The notes: generated from the letters alone by a model not told the origin. 64,000 nt of DNA from Branchiostoma floridae (GCF_000003815.2 NC_049994.1:18992465-19056464), one strand, 5' to 3'; shown: positions 35,201 to 45,270, counted from the stretch's first letter. Made by a program: numbers and translations.

Positions 35201-38200
35201 AATTAATGAGGAAAGTTTATAAATCAACTGTATTCCATGATAGGACTTTCAAACTTGTCACATATGTAGCTGGGAAGGAGAGAAATGTAGATAGATATCA
35301 ATTATGCAAATGATGATCTTATTTGCATACTTAATGAGAAAATATGAACATGTTGACGGATCATCATGTTTTTTGGTATGTAGGTAGCGTAAGTGAAGAC
35401 CTACATAATGAGATACCAATTATGCAAATCAACAGCTAATTTGCATAATTAATGAGGATCTTTTACAAATTCACTACATTCCATGATAGGACTTTAAAAC
35501 TTGTCACATATATAGCTGAGAAAGAGAGAAATGTCAATACATATTTATCATGCAAATGATGACCTCATTTACATAATTAATGAGAAAATATGAACGTGTT
35601 GACGGATCGTCATGATTTTTGGCATGTATATAGCCTAAGTGAAGACTTATATAATGTGATACTTATTACACAAATTAACAGCTAATTTGCATAATTGATT
35701 AGGAAAAGTTCATAAATCCACTGCATTTCATTATAGTACTGTCATCAAAGTTGTCACATATGTAACTGAGAAAGAGGGAAGAGAGTAAGAGGTGTATTTA
35801 AAGACTTTGAAAGAGAATAAGTCAAGAATGGATCAAAGGATCATCATGATTTTTGGTATGCTGATAGCTTAGGCAATGCTTGATATATTGTAACTTGGGA
35901 TCTAATTTGCATAATAAATGCCGAAATTTTATAAACCAACTCCAAGCATATAATTATAAAGAAAATGAAATGAGTAACGCATTTGTCTACAGACATCATT
36001 CTACATAACAAACCTGGTTTATTTGGCAAAGGCATGTGTTCGTGGAACTCTAATTTACCGACTGACTTCGGTTTAGCCTTTTCGGCCCTGATATCCTCTC
36101 AGAACGAGCCGGGAACGGTCCATTTCAGATTTCGTACTAGAAATTGTTTTAGAAATGAAATGGAATTTCCTCACTTTCCGATTTTTCCCTGCCAGGATGA
36201 TGATGATGAATCCCACCAGGTAGACGACCAGTAGACGAAGTCCTCGTCAACCGCGATTCCTTGAACCCACTTCCCGTTTTCAAACAGCACTTGTCGGATA
36301 TCGTTGCCCAGCAGGTCTGAGCTGTAGATGGCGTATGTCTGATCACGGTAGTACAGCCGATCCTCTGAATGGGATGAACAAATAAAGTGTTCGCTAGTCT
36401 ACTAAGTAGTTAGAGTTCTACATAGGAGTACAGAGAAGACATGCACATACGTGATATCTTACACGTACTGGCACTGCAAAGATCAATGAACCGCTGATAT
36501 AGTCATAATTACCATGATTCCGGTAACAAGTTTGCAAACTTGTTACGCCTAGTTTATTAATCATTAATTTAGTTAAAAATACAAAATCGTATCAGCAACA
36601 CGTAGCCTGGAGTCCAGCCTTGTTAGCTTTGTTCCGCTCTCGAAGGTCGCTACTCCGCGGAGTAGAGACAGTAGTATAGTAGGACACGTGTCCCTACTAT
36701 ACTACTAGCGACCTTCGGGAGTGGAACAAAGCTCACAAGGCTGGACTCCAGGCTAAGCAACACGTCCCTAACTAGTGTTTATTGTCTCACCATAGTAGTC
36801 TATTGTAATGGCAAAGGCACCAGTCAGATCCCCGATGAGATTGGTTTTGTCACTACCATCCATTGCAGCACGGACAATCCTGACTTCATTGTCCACCCAG
36901 TACAGGAATCTGTGGAAAAAAGAGTCCGACATATAATGTTACATTTCCTCGAAGTATTAGAAAATGTGTCGTTATATTGTGCATCATCTCATTGGTTATG
37001 TGAATAAATTTAAGCAGCATTATCTGCTTGCACGGATGATCTCCTCTACCTAAAGTAGAGATATGGCAGGAGAAGGAAGGAACATTATTTGATATGATAT
37101 GATATTGCCTTATCTATTGAGAAAGGACATTCACATTTGCATAACCTGCCCTTAATGAGTGAGGATTATCTTCCATTTGCCACATATGAAATGCCCATAG
37201 CTCACGATGAGGTTTCATGTAATCTCTCAATTGACTATGCAAATGAGGGTATCCCTAAGAAAGCTCACATAAGTAGAGAGAGGGGCATATAGAAATAGAG
37301 AGAGGGGTATATAGAAACGCCACACAAGACCAAAAAAACGACAAAACAGCCCCAAGAAGCTCCAAAAAAAGAAATTCTGTACGGTCCGAAATACCGACGT
37401 ATCAAGGGCCATCACAGCCCGGGCAGTACATGACAGAATTCCCCCAGCGAACTTTTACACCGTGACTTCAGACAGGTTGATCGGGATATATCAACCAGAA
37501 CATTAAAGCATGCAGGTCTGTCACTTTAACCACAGATGTGGAAAATACCTGTTTATAATGAGATGCACGTTACTCACCCACTCCTGGGGTCCAGGACCAG
37601 GTCGTAAGGCAGCCCGATGTCTGGTGACGTCAGAAGTGTCATCGATCCGTCCGTCTTTGCCACAGAGATAGTGTCTGCGCTGGAGTCAGACCAGTAGATA
37701 TTCCCCCCAGCGTGGTCCAACGCCAGGCCCCAGACATCTGCAGAAAAGAAGTGTAGACGTTATTGTGTAACTTATCTCTGTAAGAATAACAAGAAATGTT
37801 TTAAATTACACACGTCTGATGGAAAATACTCATATTTGGTGTAGACCACTGTCTATATGATTATGCAAATTTGGATGATTATGTAGATATGGCTCAAAGG
37901 TACTTAAGTTTCAATGACCACAAATATCCAGGAACACAGACACACCCCTGTTGTTAAATGGCATGGCCCACAATGTTCAGATGGTAATGTAACCTGACCC
38001 TATCACTGCGCCTCTGGAGCGAATTCTGTTGATAATTAAAACCAAGCAGAGGTCCGGATTGGAAATGCAACAAAAGCACACAAAAGTCACCTTGCAGTAT
38101 CAAGTTCAAAGAGGCCCAAAATCAGACCTGACCGTCTGACCACCACAACCAACCAATGTACCAAATATCATTGCAATAGCACGCTGCGAACTGTAGATAT

Positions 38201-41145
38201 ATCGCCGGAAACGCACCAAAAACACACACACAGACTAATCTCCAAGCAGATCCTACGGTGCCATAATATAGTATCAAAGCTGGCCAGGGAGTAAAGCCGG
38301 CTAAGGGAGTCAAACGGGCACCTACGGTAAGTTTGATACTATACATTACGCCACCGTGGATCTGGTTGGAGATTACACACAGACCATGAAATTTAAAACC
38401 ATACCAGTCCTGCATTTTTCATGCAGTTAATAACAAGAAATGTTTGAAATTACACACTTTTGATGGGAAATCCCCATATTTGGTGTAGACCATAACAGTA
38501 TATCACAGTGTGCTCAGACGGATTTCCAAATGATGTTGGGATTTCACCGATAGACTGACACACCTCCAATCAAAACTTATAGATTGATTTTGTTGTATGT
38601 AGGAACATTTCAGCTGTTTTATTGTGTGTCTTGTGTGTACAGACTGGCGGTTTCATTGATAAAGCATCGTATGAAAACTAGTAAAATAGTTGGAAAAAAG
38701 AAAACTCACAGTCTATTGAAAAGTTGCAGTTTTTTATCAGAGTTGTAGAACAGACCATGGATAGTACTCGATGACGATTGCTAAGGGACACACACCTGGG
38801 AATTTTGACATGGGGTACACTTAACCCCACTGGGTTACAGGCATGGGAATTAGGCCTGGTGCACTGGGTATGGGTTTGGCTCTAAATTCCAAAGGGGGCA
38901 ATAAATTTAGTTCATCTTTGGGAAATATCACATCCCTCAGTGCTTCAGGAATAGGGAAAACTTTCAATTCTCATTTTTCATTACATAAAAAGGGAAGACG
39001 TCAGATTTGAGTTCCACAGTAGAAGGCAAAAAATGGGAAAGGTTATAGTGCCATCTAAAATCCTTGAAAACCCTCTTTTTCCTTGAAAATTTTGGCCCAA
39101 CCTGGAGATTTTTTGGGGTTAGAAGCAGCAGGTAAGGTCTATAGCTTTCCTATTTTGGTCACAATTTGCTCAGTTTTGCCAAGGACCTTTTATAAGGTTT
39201 CATAAAAGCTCCTTGGTTTAGCAGTTTAGTTGGCGTGCGAAGGAATCTTAGCTGTTGGTCATATGGGTGGAATCATATAAGGAAAATGTCACGATTTTCC
39301 CCACCAACCTCTGCTTGGAGAAAACAAACTGGATGCAATGACGACGAACTGAGACTCGTAAGGCTACTGCTGTCAGGTACCAAACTGAAGGTAGGTACGC
39401 GTCAAGTCAACCCATTCAGCAGACTTTGAAACGACCATTGGATCACCACAAGGAGATAGCCTGTCTCCAGTGTTGTTCACCTGCTACCTTGCAGCTGCAC
39501 TGGAAACGGTACGGAGATCTTCTGCAAGACCCAATCCACCTGTCTCTATACTAGGCATACCCCTAGAAATGGAGTACGCAGATGATGTTTGTTTGTTTGT
39601 TTATTTTTATTTATCCAGGGTTACATGTCGCCTTGCCGGCGTTTTTCAAAGAACCCTGGGGGGAAACCCCGTACATACATAACAACAAATGATAACAGCA
39701 TAAAATCAAATACATGGTGACTCAGCAAGAATCGGCAAATGATAACGCAATTTAAGTAAGACAAAATAAGGCAAATCAATTGTACACATTAATCCTAAAA
39801 TAACTCGAAATCATAAGTGAAATCAAATAAGTAATGGGAATGTGGACTTCCTAGATGAGGAAAGAGATCCATTAGAAAGTCTCGTACCTGTAGCAGCGAA
39901 GACTCTAAAAGACTCAAACCTGTTTGTTAACGAAGGTAAAACAGAGTTCACACATGTCTACCTGGCCGACAAACCACAACGGGGAGAAGAGGAATGGAGG
40001 AAAAGTAAGATACTGGGTTTCCTCCTCTGTAGCTCAGCCGATGTAGAAGCACGCCGCATCATGGGCAACATTGCTTTTAGATCCTTCTGCAAGATTTGGG
40101 TCCGAAGATCCAGCATTCCTTTGCGTGCGCTCACAGGTCTCCAATGGCCAAAAAGCATGGTATCCAACAAAACCCTGTACCGTATCTGTAACACCACACC
40201 TCTCTCCGAAAAAGCCGATCAAGGTGGTCCATGTTTGGACACATCCTCAGGATGCCACAAGACACACCTGCACAGAAAGCCCTTGAATTCGCCATCCTAG
40301 GTTCCAACAGATTAAAGGCACGCAAGGGAAGACATTGTGTCAACCTGCTCAGCCTGCTGAAAGCAGACCTAAAGCACAGAGGTCGAGCTTTTCCCACAAC
40401 ATCAAAGAAACTCCAGGAACTAAGGAAGCTTGCAGGATGCAAGGAACAATGGAAGAAGATGAAGAAAGACTGAATGCAGCTATAGGACTTTCCAGACTAT
40501 AGATGCAGAACCCAGTGACTGATGATGATAGCGTTCTATAAGCCCTTTCACAGTGAATATGTCAAAGGATATATAATATACATGACTTGAAAGTTTAATC
40601 GGAAATTCGGTAAGGGGGCGCCAGCGGTGGGTATCGGGGTGCTGCGCCCTCATTCCCCGGTTCAGAAAATAACCCTGGATCATAAGGCCCACAAAAAGTT
40701 AACAAAACCCGTCTGGACGTTGTTATGCAAATCGAAACAATGGTCGAGACGATGAATGTTTTCTTTGACATATTACGTAGAATTCCTGTCGCCGCACATG
40801 CGTTCTGATCTCTGTGAAAGGGCTTATTTCAAAATGCTTGCATGTCTCAGACTTTGATATAAATTTTAAAAGAAGAAATGGTAATTCATAACTCACCACT
40901 GCTGCCGGTATATATGATGGTCTCCATGCCACTTCCATCACGACGAGCCCGTTTGATGTTGATGTTCCATACATCTGACCAGTACATGAAGTCGGTGAGC
41001 GGGTCGTAGTCCAGGGCGACTGGCTCTCCAACATCTACCAGTGGCAGTGTGACCTTTGATCCGGAAGTGATGTTAATTTGGAGAATGGCGTCCCAGTCAG
41101 CCACCAGGAGGAATGGCTCACTGTTGTTACGGGAGCCGAGGTCTC
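22465..41145 (-). CDS. chimeric Cys-loop ligand-gated channel with LDLR/lectin/Frizzled/kringle/sushi ectodomain
   Basis: Fifteen exons whose phases all agree run from 32649-32749 to the stop at 22465-22467: 31972-32427, 31306-31704, 30847-30963, 30171-30426, 29782-29930, 29399-29620, 26460-26648, 25905-26248, 25750-25794, 25512-25621, 24350-24537, 23563-23913, 23117-23249 and 22465-22843. They give about 1,145 aa: linker, Thr-rich repeat, C-type lectin, LDLa, Frizzled, kringle, CCP and a full pentameric ligand-gated channel. Upstream, YWTD exons 40897-41145, 37578-37737, 36791-36909 and about 36217-36364 also agree among themselves. An exon at 32828-32938 is open only in phase 0 and does not match its neighbours, so that join is unresolved; two genes remain possible there. 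No signal peptide exon was found. I know of no described animal Cys-loop receptor with this ectodomain. The protein would sit in the plasma membrane with all modules outside. Confidence 0.82.
24875..25024. mobile_element. 150-bp inverted-repeat element in the channel gene intron
   Basis: 'CATTCTTAATAAAGTTAAAC' at the left mirrors 'GTTTAACTTTATTTAGAATG' at the right, continuing into 'AGCAATTTCCAA' and 'TTGGAAATTGC'. No coding content and no clear target duplication. Confidence 0.75.
25196..25290 (-). mobile_element. degenerate hammerhead-like hairpin, probable Penelope-like element 3' scrap
   Basis: On the minus strand 'CTTGATAAGGACCA' loop 'TGGTCGAAAG' has the layout of a hammerhead core (CTGATGA, stem II, GAAA) with core changes. 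Penelope-like retroelements are known to carry hammerhead motifs at their ends. The surrounding sequence shows no reverse transcriptase. Confidence 0.4.
26460..26648 (-). CDS. sushi/CCP module exon
   Basis: One phase 1-1 exon of 63 codons. It has four cysteines in the CCP order: 'CEDLGPPNYG', 'VAYTCNVGYSL', 'VRC.DGGLWQYD' and 'PSCS'. The aromatic 'GLW' before the last cysteine is typical. CCP modules bind proteins or carbohydrates at the cell surface; this one sits directly before the channel's ligand-binding domain. Confidence 0.92.
26770..27604 (+). mobile_element. CR1-like LINE 3' fragment in the CCP-kringle intron
   Basis: Two overlapping plus-strand frames encode the carboxy end of a non-LTR reverse transcriptase ORF: 'RCQKHKLIHFYKMVNGLTPEY', 'YSLRANQNYIQIPSRTEKYK', 'SFLPSSVHLWNQ', then 'RLRLNFGHLNFHLFQ' and a C..C..H..C zinc-type tail ('MCKRSHPNESTIHYLLHC'). 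The frame changes once near 27170. The 3' flank at 27720-27900 repeats about 180 bases of the tail in tandem. Confidence 0.8.
28060..28930. repeat. tandem repeat, about 165 bp unit, 5-6 copies
   Basis: Each unit contains 'aaaatatacatttttggtc', 'aaaaatggccaaaaatccc', 'gtcctgtgggcatatg' and 'ccaaatgtcaggtca'. Divergence between units is about 15-20%. It lies in the intron between the CCP and kringle exons and has no coding sense. Confidence 0.88.
29399..29620 (-). CDS. kringle module exon
   Basis: A single phase 1-1 exon of 74 codons with the kringle pattern: 'CYHGSGMNYRGTWNKT.SGADC', 'W', 'NYCRNP', 'PFCMTEDGSQEECDVIPC'. Six cysteines are in canonical order. Kringles bind proteins; in ROR-family kinases a kringle follows a Frizzled domain exactly as here. 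Confidence 0.95.
29782..30426 (-). CDS. Frizzled-type cysteine-rich domain (two exons)
   Basis: Exons 30171-30426 and 29782-29930 (joined in phase 2). The first contains 'FASTVIFPRCAVSEENN' and the second 'LLPCHSWCEEVLHMADDRTK' followed by 'FPTCDLFPSPPHACWNPEPD'. The 'lPC..lCeev' block is the signature of the second half of Frizzled domains. Such domains bind Wnt and lipids or act in MuSK and ROR receptors. The domain starts 'VCLPTP' after the LDLa exon. Confidence 0.85.
30847..30963 (-). CDS. LDL-receptor class A module exon
   Basis: Phase 1-1 exon of 39 codons. Six cysteines in LDLa order: 'CPLGYHQCAHGQSC', 'RQRCDGRADC', 'DGSDEEGC'. The acidic 'DGRADC.DGSDEE' is the calcium-binding core, complete here. 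Confidence 0.97.
31306..31704 (-). CDS. C-type lectin domain exon
   Basis: Phase 1-1 exon of 133 codons containing an entire CTLD: 'CPSGYSAHGGSCFK', 'ARQVCAADRGLLAMPKDED', 'FWFGLS', 'WMWQDGTPYN', 'WQPGEPDN', 'EVCA', 'GWNDAPC', 'HNFICQL'. The calcium and sugar site reads EPD with WND. EPN prefers mannose and QPD galactose, so EPD is an odd intermediate. Confidence 0.97.
31972..32427 (-). CDS. Thr-rich mucin-like repeat exon
   Basis: A 456-base phase 1-1 exon encoding about 16 copies of a 9-residue unit 'EPTTVVSST' with K/E variation. Such Thr/Ser/Pro stretches are normally heavily O-glycosylated stalks. At the DNA level it is a 27-bp minisatellite with high similarity, so copy number is likely polymorphic. 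Other frames through it look open only because the repeat length is a multiple of three. Confidence 0.9.
32649..32938 (-). CDS. two linker exons of uncertain fold
   Basis: 32649-32749 encodes 'LSKSNLTKTVLVDGLDDPYH' and enters the mucin exon in matching phase 1. 32828-32938 has a good acceptor and is open in phase 0 only, reading 'EQVADLKPNPVVFYPDDRK' and on to 'NPSFE'. Its donor would be a weak GAG|GTTACA. The phases of the two do not match, so one boundary is wrong, an exon is missed, or there is a sequence error. 'VDGLDDPYHI' recalls a YWTD blade. Confidence 0.5.
32950..34450 (+). mobile_element. LINE 5' portion (endonuclease), interrupted by a piggyBac-like element
   Basis: Plus-strand frames read 'VTRIGYWNIRTLNQPSKLAQ', then after the insertion 'METYGISILGLSEVR', 'GVALVLDKSAANALEEW', 'CYAPTNEYDEADKD' and 'FYQQLQDTIEKIPLHDIPLD'. 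These are the apurinic-type endonuclease domain of an RTE-like LINE. The copy carries stops and is decayed. It lies in an intron of the channel gene, antisense to it. Confidence 0.78.
33161..34034. mobile_element. piggyBac-like non-autonomous element nested in a LINE
   Basis: Ends CCCTATCTAGACCGGGC and, inverted, CCGGTCTAGATAGGG lie exactly between two TTAA sites (33157-33160 and 34035-34038). TTAA duplication with CCCT-type ends is diagnostic of piggyBac. The 874-base body has 'tgacgtaat', 'tccgccat.ttgga' and other motifs but no transposase. Confidence 0.9.
34452..34602. mobile_element. right end of a second, truncated piggyBac-like element
   Basis: 'aaaagcccagtctggatagg' followed by TTAA at 34603 resembles the right end of the element at 33161-34034. 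The expected left end is not present, and the LINE sequence stops near 34450, so this copy is incomplete. Confidence 0.55.
34740..35940. repeat. tandem repeat, about 245 bp unit, 4 copies
   Basis: 'gtgttgacggatc.tcatgatttttggtat' begins units near 35103, 35347, 35597 and, more diverged, 35826. Each includes 'caattatgcaaatcaacagc' and 'cttgtcacatat.tagctg'. The lead-in at 34740-35095 resembles the opposite end of the ACCTCCATGA-family elements. Confidence 0.8.
36217..41145 (-). CDS. LDL-receptor class B (YWTD) beta-propeller exons
   Basis: Four exons with agreeing phases: 40897-41145 (1-1), 37578-37737 (1-2), 36791-36909 (2-1) and 36364 down to about 36217. They encode 'EPFLLVADWDAILQIN', 'VALDYDPLTDFMYWSDV', 'NIYWSDSSADTISVAKTDGS', 'YDLVLDPRSG|FLYWVDNEV', 'RAAMDGSD' and 'EDFVYWSSTW'. 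Each 'YW.D' followed by an 'R..DGS' strand is a propeller blade; about four are visible, six being usual. In LRP-type receptors these bind ligands and release them at low pH. The last exon's donor is uncertain. The phase 1 acceptor at 41145 requires more exons upstream, which I could not find. Confidence 0.85.
36603..36755. mobile_element. near-perfect foldback element with 9-bp target duplication
   Basis: Arms of about 50 bases starting TAGCCTGGAGTCCAGCCTTG pair with the right arm, and a second inner palindrome 'agtagtatagtag' forms the loop side. AGCAACACG occurs on both sides (36594-36602 and 36756-36764). Nine-base duplications are typical of Mutator-like elements; the family assignment is inference. 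Confidence 0.85.
39395..40475 (+). mobile_element. LINE reverse transcriptase and C-terminal fragment
   Basis: 'TTIGSPQGDSLSPVLFTCYL' and 'EMEYADDV' are RT motifs, the latter the catalytic Y-A-D-D. A simple-sequence-led insertion (about 39583-39840) follows. Then come 'DSNLFVNEGKTEFTHV', 'KSKILGFLLCSSADVEARR' and, after a frame change, 'MFGHILRMPQDTPAQKALEF' to a stop at 40473. It is probably the same RTE-like family as the endonuclease piece at 32950-34450. It lies in the first YWTD intron. Confidence 0.8.
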
Positions 41146-41221
41146 CTAATGGTAGAGGAAATGCAGCAGCTGTTTACAAAATAACTTCAAGCATGTGAAT
41201 AAAATTGATTAACTTCAGCAA

Positions 41222-41465
41222 ACATAGCGGGGTTGACATTTGAGTGGCGTAACGACAGAGTTTTCGGCTCAGGACCAAGTGGACCCGGGTTCACATCCTG
41301 TCATGTCACCTGCCTTGTGCTCTTTAATAGGAAAGGCACTTTTCATTTTCCTTACAAATGGGTACCTGACTTCTGTTGGGGAGGTTATAAAGTGGTGAAA
41401 AGTTTTGCCTTCCAATGCTGTGCCCTTATGGCCCTCAAATAATCTATGGAACATTGACCTTTACC
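41222..41465 (+). mobile_element. tRNA-derived SINE copy
   Basis: 'gagtggcgtaacgacagag' followed by 'cccgggttcacatcc' gives A-box- and B-box-like elements. Then comes the shared body with 'acaaatgggtacctgactt' and 'gttggggaggt'. Matching copies lie at 14700-14890 and 53000-53190. Confidence 0.7.
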
Positions 41466-42739
41466 CCTATTAAAAATGGAAATGGAAAAATATTCAGAAA
41501 AAAAATCAATTATTAAGGCTAGGTAAATTTGAAACGATGTAATACCCAGGTTTTAATTTTTCAGTGGCGTTACGTAACTATGCCCGTTGCCACGGTAACG
41601 GACGAGACCATATTTTGTGGGGTTGATTTACCTCTTCTTTTTATCATCATGACTGGTTTGAGAAGGATTTTCCAAGGTTTAATAATAGAAAAAGGTCATA
41701 AGAAGTGCATTAGTGAGATGCACACACACTAAAATGTTTCTGGATTGTGTAAGGCGCGTATAAAGTATTTTCCGACCAGCACACGCGCACGGATTGTTTA
41801 GAATGGCCCAATTTCACTGACAGCACATGTAAGCGTTAATTTACAGAAATTAGATGTTCCTATGAAGGTCTGACTGTTTCAAAGAACCGCTGAAAAGGGC
41901 AAGAATAAAAAATTACAGACGTTTGTGTTCTATTGTCAGGGACAGCGTCAAATGTAAGACCATACTATGCGCTGTGTTATGAGGTACCCTATACGACAAC
42001 GCCAAACATTTTTAAACGCCACGTGGTATCCTTTGTGTTCTTGTTATGACAACTGTGAAATTATGCCGAGTACGCAAAACTACATTTGTTTTTGTCTTGC
42101 TGAATATTTAATTTTCCACGCAGTAAAAGTGGCGGCAGGAATACAACTTCTATGTAACTTGAGCTGCCGTCCCTTTGTCTTGTTCGTTTTGTATGTTTGA
42201 TGTTGAATGGATAAAAAATAGAAACAAAAGCTGTCATTTTTACGCCATATTGATATAATGTTACTATAGCATTGCCATTCCATAGTCTCCAGGCCAAATT
42301 CCCCTAGTACTATTCTGCCAGGCGGGAGTCTGGTAGAGACTACCATTCCAGCCCACCACCAGAAGGTGTAATATACACCGGCCATTAATTATTCAAGCAT
42401 CAAACTCAGCCATTCATGCCGACACACCCAAGCAGTAGTAAACATGTACTGTAAACCTTACAATATTTGAGATGTTCAAATTAGTTCGCGGTTTTGCGGC
42501 AGACTTCTCAGTTCAAACCCATTATATTCCACTAATCTTACTTCCGTTGTTACTACTACAGTATCAACAGTGTCAACCGTATCCGGTTTATGAATAAACT
42601 GCAAACTCAGAACTACCTTAAACTATTGCATTTCAAATGGCGTAAACTTAAGCGTTTTACAGTATCTCTCTATTAGTCAGTCTAATACGGCATGTGAAAC
42701 AGCCCATGATGCTAATGTAGTATATGGGCTAGATGGTAC

Positions 42740-43390
42740 TTTATGTCATACCTGTGACGCGAAAACGTTCGATACGGGTGTTCCGGACCGGGTGATAACT
42801 TTCCGTACGGCCCGGGCTCTAAGTTGGATCACACGGGCTCCATTCGAATAAATCGAACTATTTCGAGCGGGACGACTGTGGCGCCGTCGAAGATTCGACT
42901 ACCTGATTCGGACGTTAGAACATTACTGTTGTAACTCTTTTTGTTCGAGGGCACCAAATTTGTTCAGCTTCTGGCGCATTTCGCATCAAAACATGGGTTT
43001 TCTTAGGTGGGAATGACATAAATAAAATACAACACGGTGTATTCCGCATCACCCTCGGTCTCAGGCTGGAACCTCGGCTGATACGGAATACACCGTGTTG
43101 TATTCTATATTTATATCATACCCAGTCCGTATTTACATTCGATATCGGTGTTCCGACCGGTCCGTATTTTCCCATACGGCCCGGGGCGCCATAGTTCGAT
43201 TCGAACGATCAGAACTCGCTTGCGTGCACCGCTGTCGAAAATTCGAACAACTGTTCACTGGCTTTGCCCGGTTCCTTTGTCGAAGTAACTAATAAATTTG
43301 TTGCGATGTGCATAAGTGTCACATTTTTTTGCAATAAACTTGAGTTTCCTCGGGTTTACATGATATAAATAAAATAAAACACGGTGTATG
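42740..43390. repeat. duplicated palindromic repeat family (ACACGGTGTATT)
   Basis: Two head-to-tail copies each contain 'acggcccgg', 'attcgaac' and an end 'aataaaatacaacacggtgt'. Between them, 43026-43104 is a hairpin 'aatacaacacggtgtattcc' pairing with 'ggaatacaccgtgttgtatt'. Related pieces are at 43790-43915 and 53815-53935. Confidence 0.75.
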
Positions 43391-43493
43391 AAGGAAGGAA
43401 GGAAGGAAGGAAGGAAGGAAGGAAGGAAGGAAGGAAGGAAGGAAGGAAGGAAGGAAGGAAGGAAGGAAGGACGGAAGGAAGGAAGGAAGGAAA
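43388..43493. repeat. (GGAA)n microsatellite
   Basis: About 26 copies of GGAA with one 'ggac' change. It abuts the right end of the palindromic repeat family. Confidence 0.97.
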
Positions 43494-43789
43494 GGTTTAT
43501 TCGATCATCTTGATCACATAAATGTATATCGCACATATGTACATTGTATAGGCTGAATTGCACACTTTTTACAGGTAACGGGAGGTGTCATTGACTACTT
43601 TACCAGGGCAGAGTTCCAACAGAGAGGCAGTCCACACATTCATTCTTTGTTTTGGGTGAAAGATGCTCCAAAATTAAAGACTTAAAATCATTGATTCAGG
43701 CAAATTACTGCTTAACATTCAAACGGCCTAATGGCGATGTTTGTAACCTTAAAATCACAAAATAAATTCCGTATCCATATTCTGTACGG

Positions 43790-43915
43790 GTATGGTGCAC
43801 TCCATATCGCCCTCGGTCCCGGCCCTCCCGCGGCCCTCGGGCGATCAGACTCGGCCGCGGTCGGGCCGTACCTCGGGCGATACCGAATACACCTTGTTGT
43901 ATTCTATCTTTATTT
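43790..43915. repeat. partial copy of the ACACGGTGTATT palindromic family
   Basis: Shares 'ccctcggtc', GC-rich palindromic 'ggccgcggtcgggccgt' and the end 'ataccgaatacaccttgttg'. The GC-rich centre contrasts with the AT-rich flanks. Confidence 0.65.
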
Positions 43916-44467
43916 TCTGTTTTACAAGTTATATTCGAACAGAGTACAGTAGTTAGTCTACATTACGACATTAGGAGAAATATCTTTGTGCGGATATCTG
44001 CACGTGTGGTTCTTTATGAGTGTATATACAGGCCTGTATACGTGTGTACGTGTCTCTCCACAACTAGTTCACGCCACTTAGCAGAAACAGCGCTCATTTT
44101 GGACAGCCTTACGTTAATGTCCACCAAAACTCCAGCCTTTGTGCTGACTTGTAGAAATACAATGGCTTCGGATTGGCGGGATAAACCATGGATAATTGGG
44201 CTGTGACCAGAGGTACCGGTGTGCGGGTCAACTTCAGGATTTTCCTTGCTCTGCTTATAGTCTCCAACTTCCATTTCTTACCGAAGAGCTTTCTTTGCAA
44301 ACATTTTAACCATGTCTCTGTGTATTTCATGGCCCTGATCACATATTAATTTCCAGCACTTTTCTTACCCGTATGTGTCATGTTCTTAATTTGTAGCAGT
44401 TATTTTGAAAAGGGCATCGTATCAAAAGTAATCATTAGGAAGGTTTTAGTATTTCAGGTTTTAGGTT

Positions 44468-44870
44468 TCAGCTAGACACGCTTACACACATAGCACTTAG
44501 ATCCTCCCGTGTGTGGTGGGCAGGAAGCAGTCTCCATTCAGGGCGGTTTTGGGCAAGGATTTCCACTTCCTTCAGGTTATAGTCATCCCCAGTTGTTAAA
44601 GTTCCTGTGTATTTTATCCTTCTTTCTGTGATAATGGTGCTAAGAGGTTTTTTCTCACTCCTGATGCTCAAAAAAATCACGGGTCTTAGTGGCAAGCGTG
44701 CAGATGTTGACACACTGGCAGCACCTAATCCGTAGGTGTTTTGGGCACACTTTTTGACAGATTAGCCGTGAGGCTCGGTGGGCGTCACTCCACCGACATG
44801 GGGGCAGGGGCATGGCGAGTATCGAACTCAGGACCTGCTGAACGCTCTAGACAATTCCTGATACACAGCG
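44468..44870 (-). mobile_element. probable LINE tail plus SINE-like fragment
   Basis: The minus-strand frame at 44468-44713 has 'EVEILAQNRPEWRLLPAHHT', like the 'A..R..W' C-terminus of RTE-like LINEs. At 44745-44870 the minus strand has 'gagttcgatactcgcc', a B-box-like tRNA motif. Both calls are weak. Confidence 0.35.
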
Positions 44871-45170
44871 CAGGAGAAAAGCGGAAACACAGAAAAAAAC
44901 AACTTTGCAACAGAGTCTGCTTACAGATGTGCCTTTTGTGGCAGAACTGTCGTTCTGTCATTCAGCTTAGACATAGACTATGCTGTAGGGCTGATGTGAC
45001 AATGTTTTACCATGGTCAGTACTGACCGACGGAGGCCATAAATGATTTGAGTTGGTGGACATTGATGTACTGCACAGCACTGCCTGAACTTTGAGTTGCG
45101 TCTCTTGTTTCTCAGGGGAGACCGCCGAACGTTTGAACGAGCGTTGAGTTTGGGGGGCTTGGGAAGTGTG

Positions 45171-45270
45171 NNNNNNNNNNNNNNNNNNNNNNNNNNNNNN
45201 NNNNNNNNNNNNNNNNNNNNNNNNNNNNNNNNNNNNNNNNNNNNNNNNNNNNNNNNNNNNNNNNNNNNNN
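45171..45270. other. assembly gap (100 N)
   Basis: Exactly 100 N, the usual placeholder for a gap of unknown size. Protein frames across it are meaningless. Confidence 0.99.

Noticed and set aside
36149-36346. A hydrophobic run 'LVVYLVGFIIIILAGKNRK' in another frame at the end of the last YWTD exon, like a membrane anchor
   Set aside because: It is out of frame with the YWTD coding sequence and no splice acceptor brings it into frame, so it is probably chance.
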